From Phyto melanocephala (Eukaryota > Arthropoda > Insecta > Diptera > Rhinophoridae), in NCBI GenBank assembly GCA_941918925.1, contig OW799233.1, forward strand, positions 84,016,055-84,080,054: a stretch of DNA of 64,000 nucleotides, written 5' to 3'. The notes beneath the pieces were generated by a model, which worked only from the letters and a program-made list of their open reading frames with translations, had not been told where the DNA came from and made no database searches. A program made the translations under genes and the position numbers. Within the stretch, counting starts at the first letter, position 1; each line of letters starts with the position of its first letter. Below, in pieces: positions 13,691 to 25,075 of the stretch.

Positions 13691-16021
13691 CTTTTTTGAT
13701 ATACAAATAATAATATAAAGCGAAGTGAAGAATGCAAAGAAAATTAGTTTTGGCCAGGGGAAAAGTGAATTATAAGCAATTATAAGAATTTAATCTGGCA
13801 TCACTGGCTATTCTATTTTTTCTCCTTTTTCCTGCGGAAATTTTTTTCTTTATAAAAAACACACAATTATTATTTAGTTGTTAGAACCACTTAGAATAAA
13901 GTAAATATAAAACACAAGAAATGGGGAAAAAATATTCAGTGTTTTATAACAGTGGCGTAAGGAAAGCTAGGCTAGTACATCTGCCTCTTTAGTGATTGGA
14001 TGCAAAAGCAAAAAGATTTATTAGAGACTATTCATAATAAATAATTATTTTGGTTTCCAAAAATGTTAGTATCAGTATTTCAGTAATTGTAAGGTATTTC
14101 TCTCATCACTTAAATGTCATTCGTCTTTAAAATATTGCTCTCTTAACATAATTTTACAATAATTTCTAATTTATTTCTAATGTTATGTTTTAGTTTAGGC
14201 TGCCCACTTAAAACGTCACTGACAAATGCAGTTGGATTATTTCCCAATAATAAAGTTATTTAAGAAAATATATACATTTACATTTGAAGCTGCCATTTAT
14301 TACAAAGATGTATCAAACGTCATAGCTTTTTCTAAAAAAAAAAACTCAATAAAAACGCAAAAAGGTTAGACCAAAGATAAAAAAGTTCAAAATATTGTTT
14401 CTTTTACAAAATACTGCTTGCAACTAAAAAAGGTATAAACGATGAAGATGTTAAATGCAGCTGTTGCTATCAAAGGAGTTTGAAATGAAAACGAAACGTA
14501 CAAGAAATTGTAGTTGAAGTAAAGAAATAAATGTTGCAAGGAAACTTAAAAAAAAAAACGTAAAAAAGTTCAAAGTTTACAATGAAGTTCGTAGTAAAAG
14601 ATTTATTTAGTAAATATTTGCTCAAGATGAACCTACATTTTATTTAATGAACTCATCAAAATAGTATAATGGATATTTAAGACAAAGCAGCTAAAACGAC
14701 CTCCAATCAATCAAAGATGAGAGATAAAAAATATTGTTTAACTAAATGCAAAATGCCAACAATTACTTTATTTAAGAGGACTACGTGCATAGACACTAAG
14801 TCATGAGCTCAGCTAAAGTTACACACTTAACACGAATTCGAAAAGCCCTGTGAAGAAGTCATCTAAATAACATGCTTAAGCTTTAGTAATATTGTTTAGT
14901 CTTCACAACTGATTTTAATTATTTTTTTTTATGTATTTATTTTGTAGAAGTGTGTTTAGTTCTATGAAAGCTTCTACAAAAATTTATAGTTCATACAAAG
15001 AATGAAGTTTTTTGGTTGTAGCAACAGCAATTAAGTTAAGAAAACTAAAATACGAATAATTTAATGTTCATTAAAATGTTTAGATGTTATGACCCAGCAA
15101 AAATAGTTGAAATTTTTATAAGCAGTATCTATTTTTTTCGTGGCATAAAAAAACTCCTAATAAGTGGATTATTGCAAACAACAAATATCATATCACTGGT
15201 AAGCAGGATTGTAAGTTACAACCAGTTTGCCAGTTCTTGGTAACCCAAAAGGGTTAAATTCGATACAAAAAAGAGCTAAAGAAGGGATAAAAAAGGCTAA
15301 AAACAGGCTAACATTTTCAAGGGAGATTTAAATAAAAACAATCAGTTTTTAGTTAAAGAACGTATAGTTTTTTACATTCACTCAGAAAATTATACCAGCA
15401 AGTGACTGTGGTTTATTAAAAAATTAATTCTTTAAAATTACTTTCAAATGAAACATCAGTTTAAATACAAAGGAATGTTGTTAGTCAAGATAAAAATTTT
15501 CAGTTAGTTTCATATTTGTTCATATTTGTGCTGATAAGCGAGTTACCCAGTAATAAAAAGAGACAAGATCTTGAAATATAATTATGAGTTTTATTTTCTG
15601 ACTCATTATTTGGTTTAATGCAATTTTAATGAGAGACAATGAAATCGATGTTTGCAGACTCCTCACAAATAATTTTCATTGCAGAAATTTAAACATGTTT
15701 TGCTAAAAACTCACACCAGAACGACTCCTGTTGTTTTCATATTAACCAGTATGAAAGGCGAAGGGTTTGTGTCAGCAAAGCTTTAAATTACCGTTAGATG
15801 GTTTCTGTTTTGGTGTGAGCCTTAAATATAAAAAATTTTGCATTATTATGCATTTACAATATGTGCTGAATTCCTTTTGTAGATTTTTGCATTCTCTTAT
15901 CAATCCTTAAAAATTTGAACTAGTCCACTCTTTGTAAAATTTTTGGATAATTTTATTTTTTTATTTTTGCAAGTTTTGTTGCTTATTGCTTCTTTTTAAT
16001 ATCACTTTATAAACAAGTTCA
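13691..16021. other. Gene-free stretch with one small palindromic element
   Basis: There is no convincing coding sequence. A short inverted-repeat unit lies at 15710-15819. The rest is AT-rich. Confidence 0.55.
15710..15819. mobile_element. Possible 110-bp MITE
   Basis: The left CTCACACCAGAAC and the right GTTTTGGTGTGAG form imperfect terminal inverted repeats around a non-coding core. No target duplication is evident. This may be a chance palindrome. Confidence 0.35.
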
Positions 16022-16152
16022 GGGGCCAAATTACGGCATTCGATATCGATCGAAATTTTACTCGAACGATCGAGTTCACTGTGCTTTAGGTATAGAGATT
16101 TTAATAAGAATTTTCAAATTTTGATCACGTTCGAATGCCGTAATTCGGCTCC
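16022..16152. mobile_element. MITE with GGGGCCAAATTACGGCATTCG ends, copy 1
   Basis: The left end GGGGCCAAATTACGGCATTC and the right end, read in reverse complement GGAGCCGAATTACGGCATTC, form terminal inverted repeats of about 22 bp. A near-identical unit lies at 59317-59445 in the same orientation, and both share a central 'CACTGTGCTT..AGGTATAGA' block. Two copies in 64 kb make this a genuine mobile family rather than a chance palindrome. No coding content is present. Confidence 0.75.
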
Positions 16153-16461
16153 AGGTTAATCCATATAATAGATAATCACGTACTAAAACCATACGTAAAA
16201 TTCTCAATTTAAAAAAAATTAACAGTAACTACTTTTTAACTTTTATAAATATAGTTTAGAAGAAAAATAAAACTTTCGCTGCGTTTCTACCGTGAAACAG
16301 TTTAATATAAATGTTTTTTAGAAGCAATTTTCAATTGTCAAAAAAGGTTCAAAAAATGGCTAAGTGCTAAATTCATTTTTCTCTGGCTTACAAGATTGAA
16401 AAAGGCTAAATTTAGCCTTAAAAGGGTATATTGGCAACGCTGTTCAAAACACTGTTCCTTA

Positions 16462-16712
16462 AGCTACGGTCACATATATCAAATATTTGCTCAAATATGC
16501 GTGACCACTAATTCTTTTAAATGATTATTTAATTTAATGCAATTTTTCTTACACCAAATAATGTCAAAACATAGAACAACAGATTAATATCGCAATTTTA
16601 TCAAATCAAGACAATTTTTAATTAAATAAACATTTATTAATTATAGGAGAAATAAAAATATTTTAGTGGTCACGCTTATTTGAGCAAATATTTGCCATAT
16701 GTGACCGTAGCT
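16462..16712 (+). mobile_element. MITE with AGCTACGGTCAC ends and TTA target duplication
   Basis: The two ends form inverted repeats of roughly 50 bp: the left begins AGCTACGGTCACATAT and includes CAAATATTTGCTCAAATA. The right is its reverse complement with a few changes. Both sides are flanked by TTA (16459-16461 and 16713-16715), a 3-bp duplication. That size fits PIF/Harbinger-like or similar DDE families, but no transposase is present and the family is not assigned. A diverged copy in opposite orientation is at 18894-19111. Confidence 0.75.
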
Positions 16713-18490
16713 TTACATGACTGCTTACGCAAAGTAGAAATATTTTCTAAGTAATGAATGAAGTCAAAGATTAGCAACTAACTTTCAAGAACAATATGTC
16801 CGTTATTTAAAAATATACTGTTCAATTCAAAGAATGTTTAAAATGTCATAAAATATAAACTCATATTTATCATTATTTTACAAAATTAAACTTTAAACTC
16901 TAACTGAATTTAATTTCATATTTTCATTTCGTTTTCTGTTGTTTTTCTTTCTTGTAATAATTGTCAACCTGTGTTTTTTCCTGAATGTCAATTCATTTTT
17001 TAACGTTTTTTTTTTAAATATTGACAGTTGTAACGGATATAACTGCACATTTCTCATGGTTGCATTTTTTGCAACAGAACTTTTATATTTGTTGATGTTG
17101 TAGTTATGCTTTTAATATTACTACTGACTTTTAGCGAACTGATGCATGTAACAAAAACAAAAGAGAAGAAGAGCATATAAAACATGGCGAAAACATAGTG
17201 TCCTGTATCCTCGTACACGTGTCCTTTACACAACCAAAAAAAAAAAACGCATCGAACATTGATTTATGATTTTAAATTTAAAAAAAAAAAATACACAAAT
17301 AACTGTAATCAACTTCAAACAACAAAGTTGTGAAAAAAATTGCAGCAACATAAAAAACATAAAATAGTAAAATGTTAAAAACACATCCGTTAATGTGAAC
17401 ACGCCATGGTGCATATGGCTGATGCTGATGAGGGCGATGATGACGAGGTTTTTGCGCTATACATATGATGGCTCTAACAGTTTATGCTGATGAAAACTCT
17501 CTCAAACAACAATGTCTGCCACACATGTATGTTTTTACTTACTATGTACATATGTATGTAAGTAGCAATCATTACCAGGGATTCGAGACTCATGATGTAC
17601 AAAAATGAAATGAAAATTCTCTGAGCATGTATTTGTGTATTTACTTATAATAAACAATACCTTTTGAATGTAATATGCACCCAATTTACCCAAACTTTTA
17701 CTAAAACGACTACTAATGGTTGCATTTATTATTGTGGCAATTTTGTTGTTGTTGTTGCCGTATTTTTTTTTTTTTGCAATTCTGCTTACGAATGTATTGT
17801 TGTGTTTTACCACATTGTTATAGATGCTTTTTGTAAATTTCCAAAAATTGTTTGTGACAAAAAAGGATGTCACCATGTCTCATATAATATGCACACATAC
17901 ATAAGTATAGAAAAAATGTATATCCATACGTACATATGCATTTCATATGAAATGCATTGCTATACAGTTTTTCCACGTGTGTGTTTTAGTACAATATTTC
18001 AATATACAGACAACCACCCTACCCATCAACTAATTATATGATTTCAATTGTTAAAACTTTTCTTTTTGTTATGTGCTTTTTTTTTTTTTTTTTTTTTTTT
18101 GTTGCAATAATAATGGATCTGTACATGTTTGTTATTTTTTTTCTGTGGCATAAAAAACCCAAAAGTGTTGAATGTATGCAAGCCTTTGCAATTCGTTGTG
18201 CATAAATTTGCAACAAATAGGACGAGAGAGAAATAAAAAATAATACGCGTGTCACATGTCGATTTTGAATTGTTCACAAATTAATAAATACGTTCATTTT
18301 ATTCCAGTGTAACATATTCTGCACTGTTTCATTTTTTTACTGTTACTTGCCACATACAATATTGATGATGGTATGTGTCATACAAATTCAATGATAAATG
18401 CGAACACACTTTATTGTTATTGTAATTTGTAGTTGAAAAATAGTTTACATTTCATATTTACTGCAAACGATATTTACTAAAGGCTATATA
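16713..18490. other. Gene-free stretch
   Basis: AT-rich DNA with homopolymers, including a 24-T run at 18077-18100. Open frames of about 110-125 codons near 17535-18041 are low-complexity and overlap on both strands, so I do not call them genes. Confidence 0.55.
18077..18100. repeat. Poly-T tract
   Basis: An uninterrupted run of 24 T. Confidence 0.9.
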
Positions 18491-18776
18491 ATACACGGCA
18501 TGTTTTTTAAATCTGACTTTAAAATTTGTGAGACATATGTAAATCTACATGTCTGTCAAAATTGTTCTTTTACGCTGACTGCTTTGCAGCAGCAGATATT
18601 TCTGCCAACGGCTGATGTCACATGTTTTGACAGAAGAAAATATAGCGAACCCTAATTAAAATTTTATCAGATGTCTCAACACATGCTTTTTTACAGAAAT
18701 AATGTTTTAACACACGACATGTTTGTATTAGCAGTGGAGAATTTGACAAGTCAGATGTAAAAAACATGCCGTGTAT
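18491..18776. mobile_element. 286-bp MITE with ATACACGGCATG ends and TA flanks
   Basis: The left end ATACACGGCATGTTTTTTA and the right end, whose reverse complement is the same for 19 bp, continue as inverted repeats through ATCTGACTT with one change. TA dinucleotides flank both sides (18489-18490 and 18777-18778), as expected for a Tc1/mariner-type insertion. The interior is non-coding. No second copy was noticed in the window. Confidence 0.7.
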
Positions 18777-18893
18777 TAGCTCCTTAAGCATTTGGTAAGA
18801 TGAGATTGGAAATTTGATATTTAAAACTGCTCTCTGTGATCAGTCAACGTTTAATAATAATGTAACAGAACAGAATGACACCGACAGGCAACT

Positions 18894-19111
18894 AGAGACA
18901 TGTTTACATTGGATAAATATTTAACGAAATATGCGTAACCACTTAAATGTTTAATTTCTGCTCTGACAAATAAATGTTTATTTAATTACAAACTTTCGTA
19001 ATGTTTTGACTATATTTGGTGTAAGAAAATCACCTAAAATTAAGTAAATATTAAACAAAAATTAAGGCTTACGTTTATTTAGAAAAATATTTGCATAATG
19101 TGATTGTAGCT
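18894..19111 (-). mobile_element. Diverged copy of the AGCTACGGTCAC MITE
   Basis: In reverse complement it follows the element at 16462-16712 block by block: AAGCTACAATCACAT, GCAAATATTT, TTTTCTTACACCAAATA and a matching far end CATATTTCGTTAAATATTT. The ends are eroded, so the boundaries are approximate. Confidence 0.6.
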
Positions 19112-19959
19112 TAACATGTGTTTTCAAAATGCCAAATAGGGGACTTAAAATTTGTATATTATCTTTTGGACAAAACATTTTGGAATCTATAAATTACATA
19201 TTAATTTGTTAATGAAATAAGTAGTTTGCCAGTTTTTACTTCTTGAAATATTAAATCCTTAATCCTTTTTGAATATTCTTACCTTAAACTACTGTAACTT
19301 CTGTAAAAAAATATTTAAACTTTAAGAGTGTTTTAACAAAAACCATTGCAAAATCACTACTTTATAAGTGATAGTGTTGTTGGTGTGGTTTTTGTTTGTT
19401 TTTATCGAAAAGTAATAATTCACTACCGAAAAGAAAACAAACACACGAAAGGAAAGCATACAGATTTCTGACTATTTTTTTTTTTAAATCTAACTATGAA
19501 GCCAGCCATTGCGTTAAGCACATTTTCTATGCCAGACACTTAAAAGCAGAGATATAACCAGACACGATTGCGAGCATAATATTTATATCCAGAAATTTAT
19601 TAATAGTTTAGCCAATAACAAAAAACGTTAAAACAGGTGGAAAAAATACTTTTTCCTTAAAACTAAGTGAGAACAATTTTATTTGCTATTAGACATTTAA
19701 AATTCTTCTTAATTTAATAAAAATCTCTAGAGAATTTATTTTGAGCCAAGCTGAAGGACAGTTTTTGTTATTGTAAAAAGCATACAAAATCCTTGTAAAA
19801 AGCAAACAAAACCATTGTAAAAAGGAAACAGTAAAAATAAAATGAAAACTTGTTTAATTAAGTTGTGCTTAAGAAAAGTCCAAAAACATTTATGTATAAA
19901 GGTGCGGGAAAATTTTTTTTTTAAATAAACTTATACTGGCGTTTACTTTTATAAAACCA
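19112..19959. other. Gene-free stretch
   Basis: AT-rich DNA. A short direct repeat 'AAAACCATTGTAAAAAG' with variants lies near 19770-19830. There is no coding segment. Confidence 0.5.
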
Positions 19960-20044
19960 CTAGCCAAACCCGGCGCACGTTGCTGCGCCCTTAATGAATC
20001 GAAATGCATTCTGAATTTTAATTAAATATCAAGTGCAAAAACTT

Positions 20045-20640
20045 AAAAATTATAATTTTTTTATGGGTGTGGCATTGCCCACTTTTCTAATCACGAAATT
20101 GTAAAGTCATAACAGCTCAATATGTGTGCAAAGTTTCAGAAGAATCGGACCAGTGCAAGTACCTCAAAATTATAATTGTTTTAATGGGCGTGGCCCTGCC
20201 CACTTTCCTAATCATGAAATTGTAAAGTCGTAACAGTCCAATACGTGTGCAAAGCTTCAGAATAATCGGTCCAGTGCAAGTACCTCAAAATGATACCTTT
20301 TTTTATGGGCGTGGCACTGCCCACTTTTCTAATCACGAAATTATTTAGTCACGACAGCTCGACATGTATGCAAAGTTTCAGAAAAATCGGTCCAGTGCAA
20401 GTACGTCAAAATTATAACTTTTTTTTATGGGCGTGGCCCTGCCCACTTTTAATCACGAAATTATAAAGTCATGGCAGCTCAATATGTGTGCAAAATTTCA
20501 GAAAAATCGGTCAAGTGCAAGTAGCTAAAACTGATAACTAATTTTTTATGGGCGTGGCCCGCCCACTTTTTTTCACCCATAAACACTCCCTGGTATGTGT
20601 ACAACAACTTACCAAAGTTTGAGCCCGATCGGTTTTACAG
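20045..20640. repeat. Five tandem units of about 121 bp inside the Helitron
   Basis: Each unit carries ATGGGCGTGGC followed by TGCCCACTTTT, then an AATCACGAAATTRTAAAGTC block and TGTGTGCAAAGTTTCAGAA, and ends CGGTCCAGTGCAAGTACCTC. Starts are near 20045, 20166, 20287, 20408 and 20526. The last unit diverges after its GC-rich core. The GGGCGTGGC/GCCCAC pair can form a small hairpin in every unit. Confidence 0.85.
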
Positions 20641-20656
20641 TTTCGGAGTCTATAGC

Positions 20657-20658
<2 letters not shown>

Positions 20659-20687
<29 letters not shown>
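20659..20687. repeat. (CA)n microsatellite
   Basis: About 14 CA dinucleotides near the 5' end of the Helitron (which is on the minus strand). Confidence 0.95.
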
Positions 20688-20691
<4 letters not shown>

Positions 20692-20711
20692 TTCACTTTT
20701 ATATATATAGA

Positions 20712-22297
20712 TGATACTTACATAAAATGCTCGAATCTATTCTTTTTATAATTTAACACCCTTTGAGGTATGTACACTATCTTAGTAAGCTTTATATGCA
20801 TGAGGTAAAGGGGTCAATTAACTAATTATACCCAAATGTATACGATGCACTCCTAATACTTCTACTACACGTTTCTTGTACTTAACAGACATCTATGACT
20901 TGTTTTACGATAGATTTACATATGTGGGAGGGAGGCTGACCAGTGAGTAAAAGTCATGAGGGAATATTTGTTCATTAGAAAAATAAATGCAGAAAAAATA
21001 TTATTTTGTCATAATACAAAGCCATACTTTCAAATAAAATTCAACTTATAAAAACAGATAAATTTGAAAGGATTCAGTCTTTCGTTATATTATACCTGGT
21101 ATAGTGCACCCGTATGGATATGCTTACGAAATTTGTGTAAATCTGACAATATACCCGCATTTTAAAGATAATTTTAAATAACGACAAAATGTGATTTTGT
21201 AAATGTGTACAAAACATTTAATTTGCGTTAGAATTTTATAGTTATAGAATTAAGAAAACATAGAATTTTGACAGTGCCCAACAAACAAATATTTTGAAAT
21301 TTGACTTTACCATTTAGGAAAATGTTTTCCAACTTTTATTAAATATTTTATTAAATGAAAATTAAATTAAATTTTTATTTATTTTTTTAATCTTTTAGAT
21401 CAGAGGCTTTTGTTAATAAAATAAACGTTAGATTTTCAAATTTAGGGCAAAAAAAAAACGCTCTTTTGTGAAGCAATTTTTTAAAAGTTGTTGATTTCAA
21501 TTACTGTAGTTTCATTTCAAATTTTAGTTGTACTCTTTGAGCAGTCTCAAATTAAATTAAAACATCTTATCGGCGCATATACTGTAATATAATGGAAAAA
21601 TATATTTTTATGAAATCTATTTTAAAACTTCAAACATGAAAAATTTAAAGCATTTCTCCGAGAACTAGACAATAAAATATTCCTAGTAAAAAAATTTTAG
21701 GTTTTTTTTATTATCTATGTGTATTAAAAGAAGTGTCACTTTGATGTCACCACTAACTGCGGAAACGAGTCGTCCGACTTCAACCAGGGTACGTTGGGGA
21801 TGTTCTGTAGATTGTTTATGTGAACTTTACTCGAAATCGGGGCAGTGGTTCCGGAGATCTGGCAATGTGTGCCTTGTCTTTTACAATGCATATCCATGAA
21901 TTCGCCTTGATTTTTTATTTCTAAAAGTGACAGAAAATGTTCTACTTTTCAAAAATATTTATCATCAATTACAAATGTCTTTTTAATAAAATGAAATATT
22001 TTTTATAATTAGAAAACAAATCAAACAGTCAATTAATTAAAAAATTCCAAGTCATATTTTTCTGTGAACCCTATTAGATGCTAGAAAATACATTCTTCAA
22101 GAGTGCGTGCCTATATAGCAAAGCTGTTAAAATAAAAAAAAAAAACATTTCAGTAAATCCCGCTAAAAACTTTTTCGGCATTTTGAAACGATAAGCCATG
22201 TCCCAAAAATACTGGAAATATTTATAATTTTTAATAAAGCAAAAATATATAGAAATACATCAAGTTTCGTTAATTTTATTTAATTTTGTACTCGAAC
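20712..22297. other. Gene-free stretch with a small GC-richer island
   Basis: Mostly AT-rich. At 21730-21895 the base composition rises sharply and a 60-codon plus-strand frame is open, but I recognise no protein there. It may be a fragment of an old mobile element. Confidence 0.45.
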
Positions 22298-22302
22298 CAT
22301 TC
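22298..22302. repeat. Target site duplication CATTC (left)
   Basis: It matches 25540-25544 exactly, directly outside the two Transib termini. A 5-bp duplication is characteristic of Transib insertion. Confidence 0.9.
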
Positions 22303-22341
22303 CACTATGGGTCAAACGACCGTTTTTTGAGGCAATAAATC
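22303..22341 (+). repeat. Transib left terminal inverted repeat
   Basis: This is the 39-bp end downstream of the transposase gene. Six positions differ from the other end, four of them transitions. Confidence 0.9.
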
Positions 22342-22841
22342 ACAGGAAGCACCTAGACCTTTCAAATTTGGAACAGATGACTACTGTGGGTACCTAAGCT
22401 GTTTGTAAAAATTTCAAGCCGATCTAACCACGCCCACTTCTAATATTTCTATTGTTTGATATGTTTAAGGTCACCGAAAATTAATACGATTTTAAAATTT
22501 CTTTTGTTGCGTGTTATAGTTTTTGGAAAAAATTTAGTTAATTCACCTACTTAAACACCCACGTATACACCCACTAAGTCATCCATTTACACACCCACTT
22601 TCAGTGACAGGAAAAGTAAGATTAGTGGCGGGTGCGTTAATAGTAATTAAGACCTATAGATAATGACAGCTTTCATGCTAGAAATAACATTTATTTATGA
22701 AATTATAAACATACGTAAACAAAGTTAATTTAGTTAATAACATAAAATTAGTTTTTTTTGCTACTTTACAGCTCAACTTACAAACTAATGTGATCTGCCA
22801 ATGCCATCATGATTTAATCCCACTAAAAAGAGAACATTTAA

Positions 22842-24998
22842 TTATATAAAAATTAGTATTTTATAATAAAGCCTTACATCAAAATTATCCAATGTTTCAT
22901 CAACTTCTAACTCTATATTAAAATTGGGTAGAACATCTGTCTCCTCTTCGAAATCAGATAAATCTTCATTAGCGATAGCACGTGACGTAGTCGGCAATTG
23001 ATACTCGGGAATATCAGGAATCTTTAAAAGAGAAATAACTTCTCTTGGAAGCTGCAAACTTTTCTTTGCTGAATGGCGGTTTTTTATACAAATACTGGAT
23101 AAAAATGGGTCAGAAGAATCCATGGCTCTGTTAAAAACATCAGATATATTGTGTTCTCTAGAATCCTTTCGTGCATGCTCTATGCGATCCTTTTTATAAA
23201 ATTTGTTTCTCGCCTCAGAGGCATTTTCTCCAGCGCATCCAAGAGGCACTATTGAGGCTTGTATTATTTGTGAAGAATGTGCTAAAATTTTATGCAAGGT
23301 CGCTGACATTGGGTACCATTTGTAATTTTGAAAATATATTTCGGCAGTTTCATAGCAAAAACTTCTAAAGTTTTCGACACTTAACTCAAAATTGCTAGAA
23401 ATTGCAATTAGTATGATTTGCAAGTGTTTTAAAAACTCGATGTTAACATTTGTTATAGATGCAAATAATTCCGGATTTGAAAATGCTCTTCGTGCAGTAT
23501 TGCCGTCTTTGGTTGAGCCACTCCCATTACTTTTTGGCTTATGAACATGAAGACCCATTTTCTGCCAGAATTTTTGTTGAATTTCACTTTTTCTCTGTTG
23601 CAGTAGTAATTTGTCCTCAGCACTTCGAATTTGCCATTTTTTAATATGAATTCTATATGAAAGATTAAGAACGAATTCTAAGCATCGAATCCATGCCTGT
23701 AAAGGGCTTATGCCATACTTTAATGAATTTGGTTTTGGCTGAAACACCAATGAACTTAAATCATTTATTGATAAAAGCTGCTTCGGATTCCCACCACAAA
23801 TTGGGCACGACTGAGAAGATTTTGTTTCCGTAAGCACGTTCAGGACTTTCCCATCAATTAAAGTCATAATAAGTTCATACTTTACTAATATCTTTCTACC
23901 ATTTACCAAAAAATATTCTAAAGGCTCAAGATTTTTTATTTGCAAATCCAAATTGTTTTTTTCTTTCAATATATGCTCCTTGGTTTCCTTTATAAATTCA
24001 ATTTTAATTGGTCGGCAAAAACGAACCGATTGAGGTGTACGATTAATCCAAACTGTTGCATAATGAGACGTGATTATTTCCAGTGGTATAACTGATGTTA
24101 CAAATAGCGAGTTATCTAAGCTTTCTGGGGCGTTGGTGCTAAATATTTGTTTAAATGAACTTTGCCCAGTGGAACCGTCGAAACCATAACTTAAAACCAA
24201 AGTAACTTCATTCAGCTCAGGTATTTGCATTAAAACTTCTTCTTGGTAGGACAAAATTCTTTTTGCAGTATGGTTAACTAAGCTCTGCAGGGGAATTTGT
24301 GCTGATGATTCCGTTACCGTTAATCCTTCAGGTCGGCATTGAAGTTTGCACTCTCGAATTTTTTGGTAATGTGGATAAATATCACAGTTACGTGATTTGC
24401 TCATTTCCCTAATGTTTATGTACTGTTGCTTTGTTCAATTATTCTCTATCAAAAATAATAATGCTTCTTCTGGGGAGAGTGGTAATGGTTTTTTTTCATG
24501 GCATGTTATAACTTGTCTTATTCTAGTAGCCCTAGATGGTGATGAAGCTACTTCCTTTAAAACAAAATTTAAGTCATTTGCTTTTGATGCATGAGATGAT
24601 ATTGAAGCAGCATAAACCAATAATTTGGTATCGTGTCCCTGTACGGACGATATCTCGGAAGCAAGTTTTCGTTTTTGCCGCGCACTTCCCTCGCTATATC
24701 CAACATGAGGACGACCTCTTTTGTTTCCGACATCACTTTCAGAGAATTTAAATTCAGTCTCTTTCGATAACCATAAACTTTCGTATTTTTCAAATGTCTT
24801 CAAACATCTATGATTCTTGTTCCACTTTTGGTTAGCATAAGCACAAAAATTGTTAATTTTCTTTTTTATTGTTGCAATACGTTCTTCATCCACTGTTCTA
24901 TTAAATTTCGTGAAAATCCAGTTGACAACAGTTGTAGCATTTCGATTATTTCGTAACCAAAAATTGAATATATCAGTATTTTTTATTTTTACGCAATC
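22842..24998 (-). pseudogene. Transib transposase (RAG1-like core), one premature stop
   Basis: One reading frame runs from 24998 to 22842, broken only by TGA at 24435-24437, 153 codons after 24893. The downstream part can restart at ATG 24404 (520 residues). In that numbering the catalytic acidic residues are visible: D76 in YGFDGSTGQ, D184 in TLIDGKV and E397 in SEARNK, matching RAG1 D600, D708 and E962. Zinc ligands C200/C203 (CPIC) and H371/H376 (HKILAH) match the RAG1 C2H2 set. The upstream part holds a basic GRP motif and SARQKRKL, typical of the Transib N-terminal region. No ATG occurs in frame before the stop; the frame entry at 24893 is GTG. The start therefore lies in an upstream exon or is lost. 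Function: cut-and-paste transposase cleaving at the CACTRYG ends. As sequenced it would give a truncated protein or a core lacking the N-terminal DNA-binding part. Confidence 0.92.
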
Positions 24999-25075
24999 TT
25001 AAAAGTGAAATATAAATAAGTTAATGCAATTTTGGGCAATTGGTTATTTAAACACATGAAAGTACACATCATTAC
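24998..25075 (-). other. Possible 78-nt intron in the Transib 5' region
   Basis: On the minus strand a good donor (AAAG, then GTAATG) at 25075 pairs with an acceptor (TTTCACTTTTAAG) ending at 24998. A branch-like CATTAAC lies about 22 nt upstream of the acceptor. The length is typical of short fly introns. Removing it keeps the transposase frame open past the TAA at 24999-25001, but no in-frame ATG follows within about 100 nt. The full gene start remains unresolved. Confidence 0.3.

Larger units (their letters stand above)
19960..20711 (-). mobile_element. Non-autonomous Helitron, 752 bp
   Basis: Read on the minus strand it begins TCTATATATATAAAAGTG and ends with a hairpin (GGCGCA, loop GCAACG, TGCGCC), then GGGTTTGG and CTAG. 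The base before the 5' TC is A and the base after CTAG is T. These are the textbook features of a canonical Helitron: 5' TC, 3' hairpin plus CTRR, insertion between A and T, and no target duplication. The interior consists of five tandem units (20045-20640) and a (CA)n tract, with no Rep/helicase coding. It therefore depends on an autonomous partner elsewhere. A related 3' end lies at 39596-39673. Confidence 0.85.

Noticed and set aside
17535..18041. Overlapping 113- and 125-codon ORFs on opposite strands
   Set aside because: They arise from GTT/AAC and TTT-rich low-complexity DNA. Neither has protein-like composition.
20045..20640. CRISPR-like array
   Set aside because: The whole 121-bp unit repeats with no unique spacers, and it lies inside a Helitron in a eukaryotic genome.
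22842..24404. Domesticated RAG1-like host gene
   Set aside because: The frame lies inside matching terminal repeats and a 5-bp target duplication, so it is a resident transposon copy, not a host gene.
24435..24437. TGA as programmed readthrough or selenocysteine
   Set aside because: The following base is A, a poor readthrough context, and no family precedent is known to me. A nonsense mutation is simpler.
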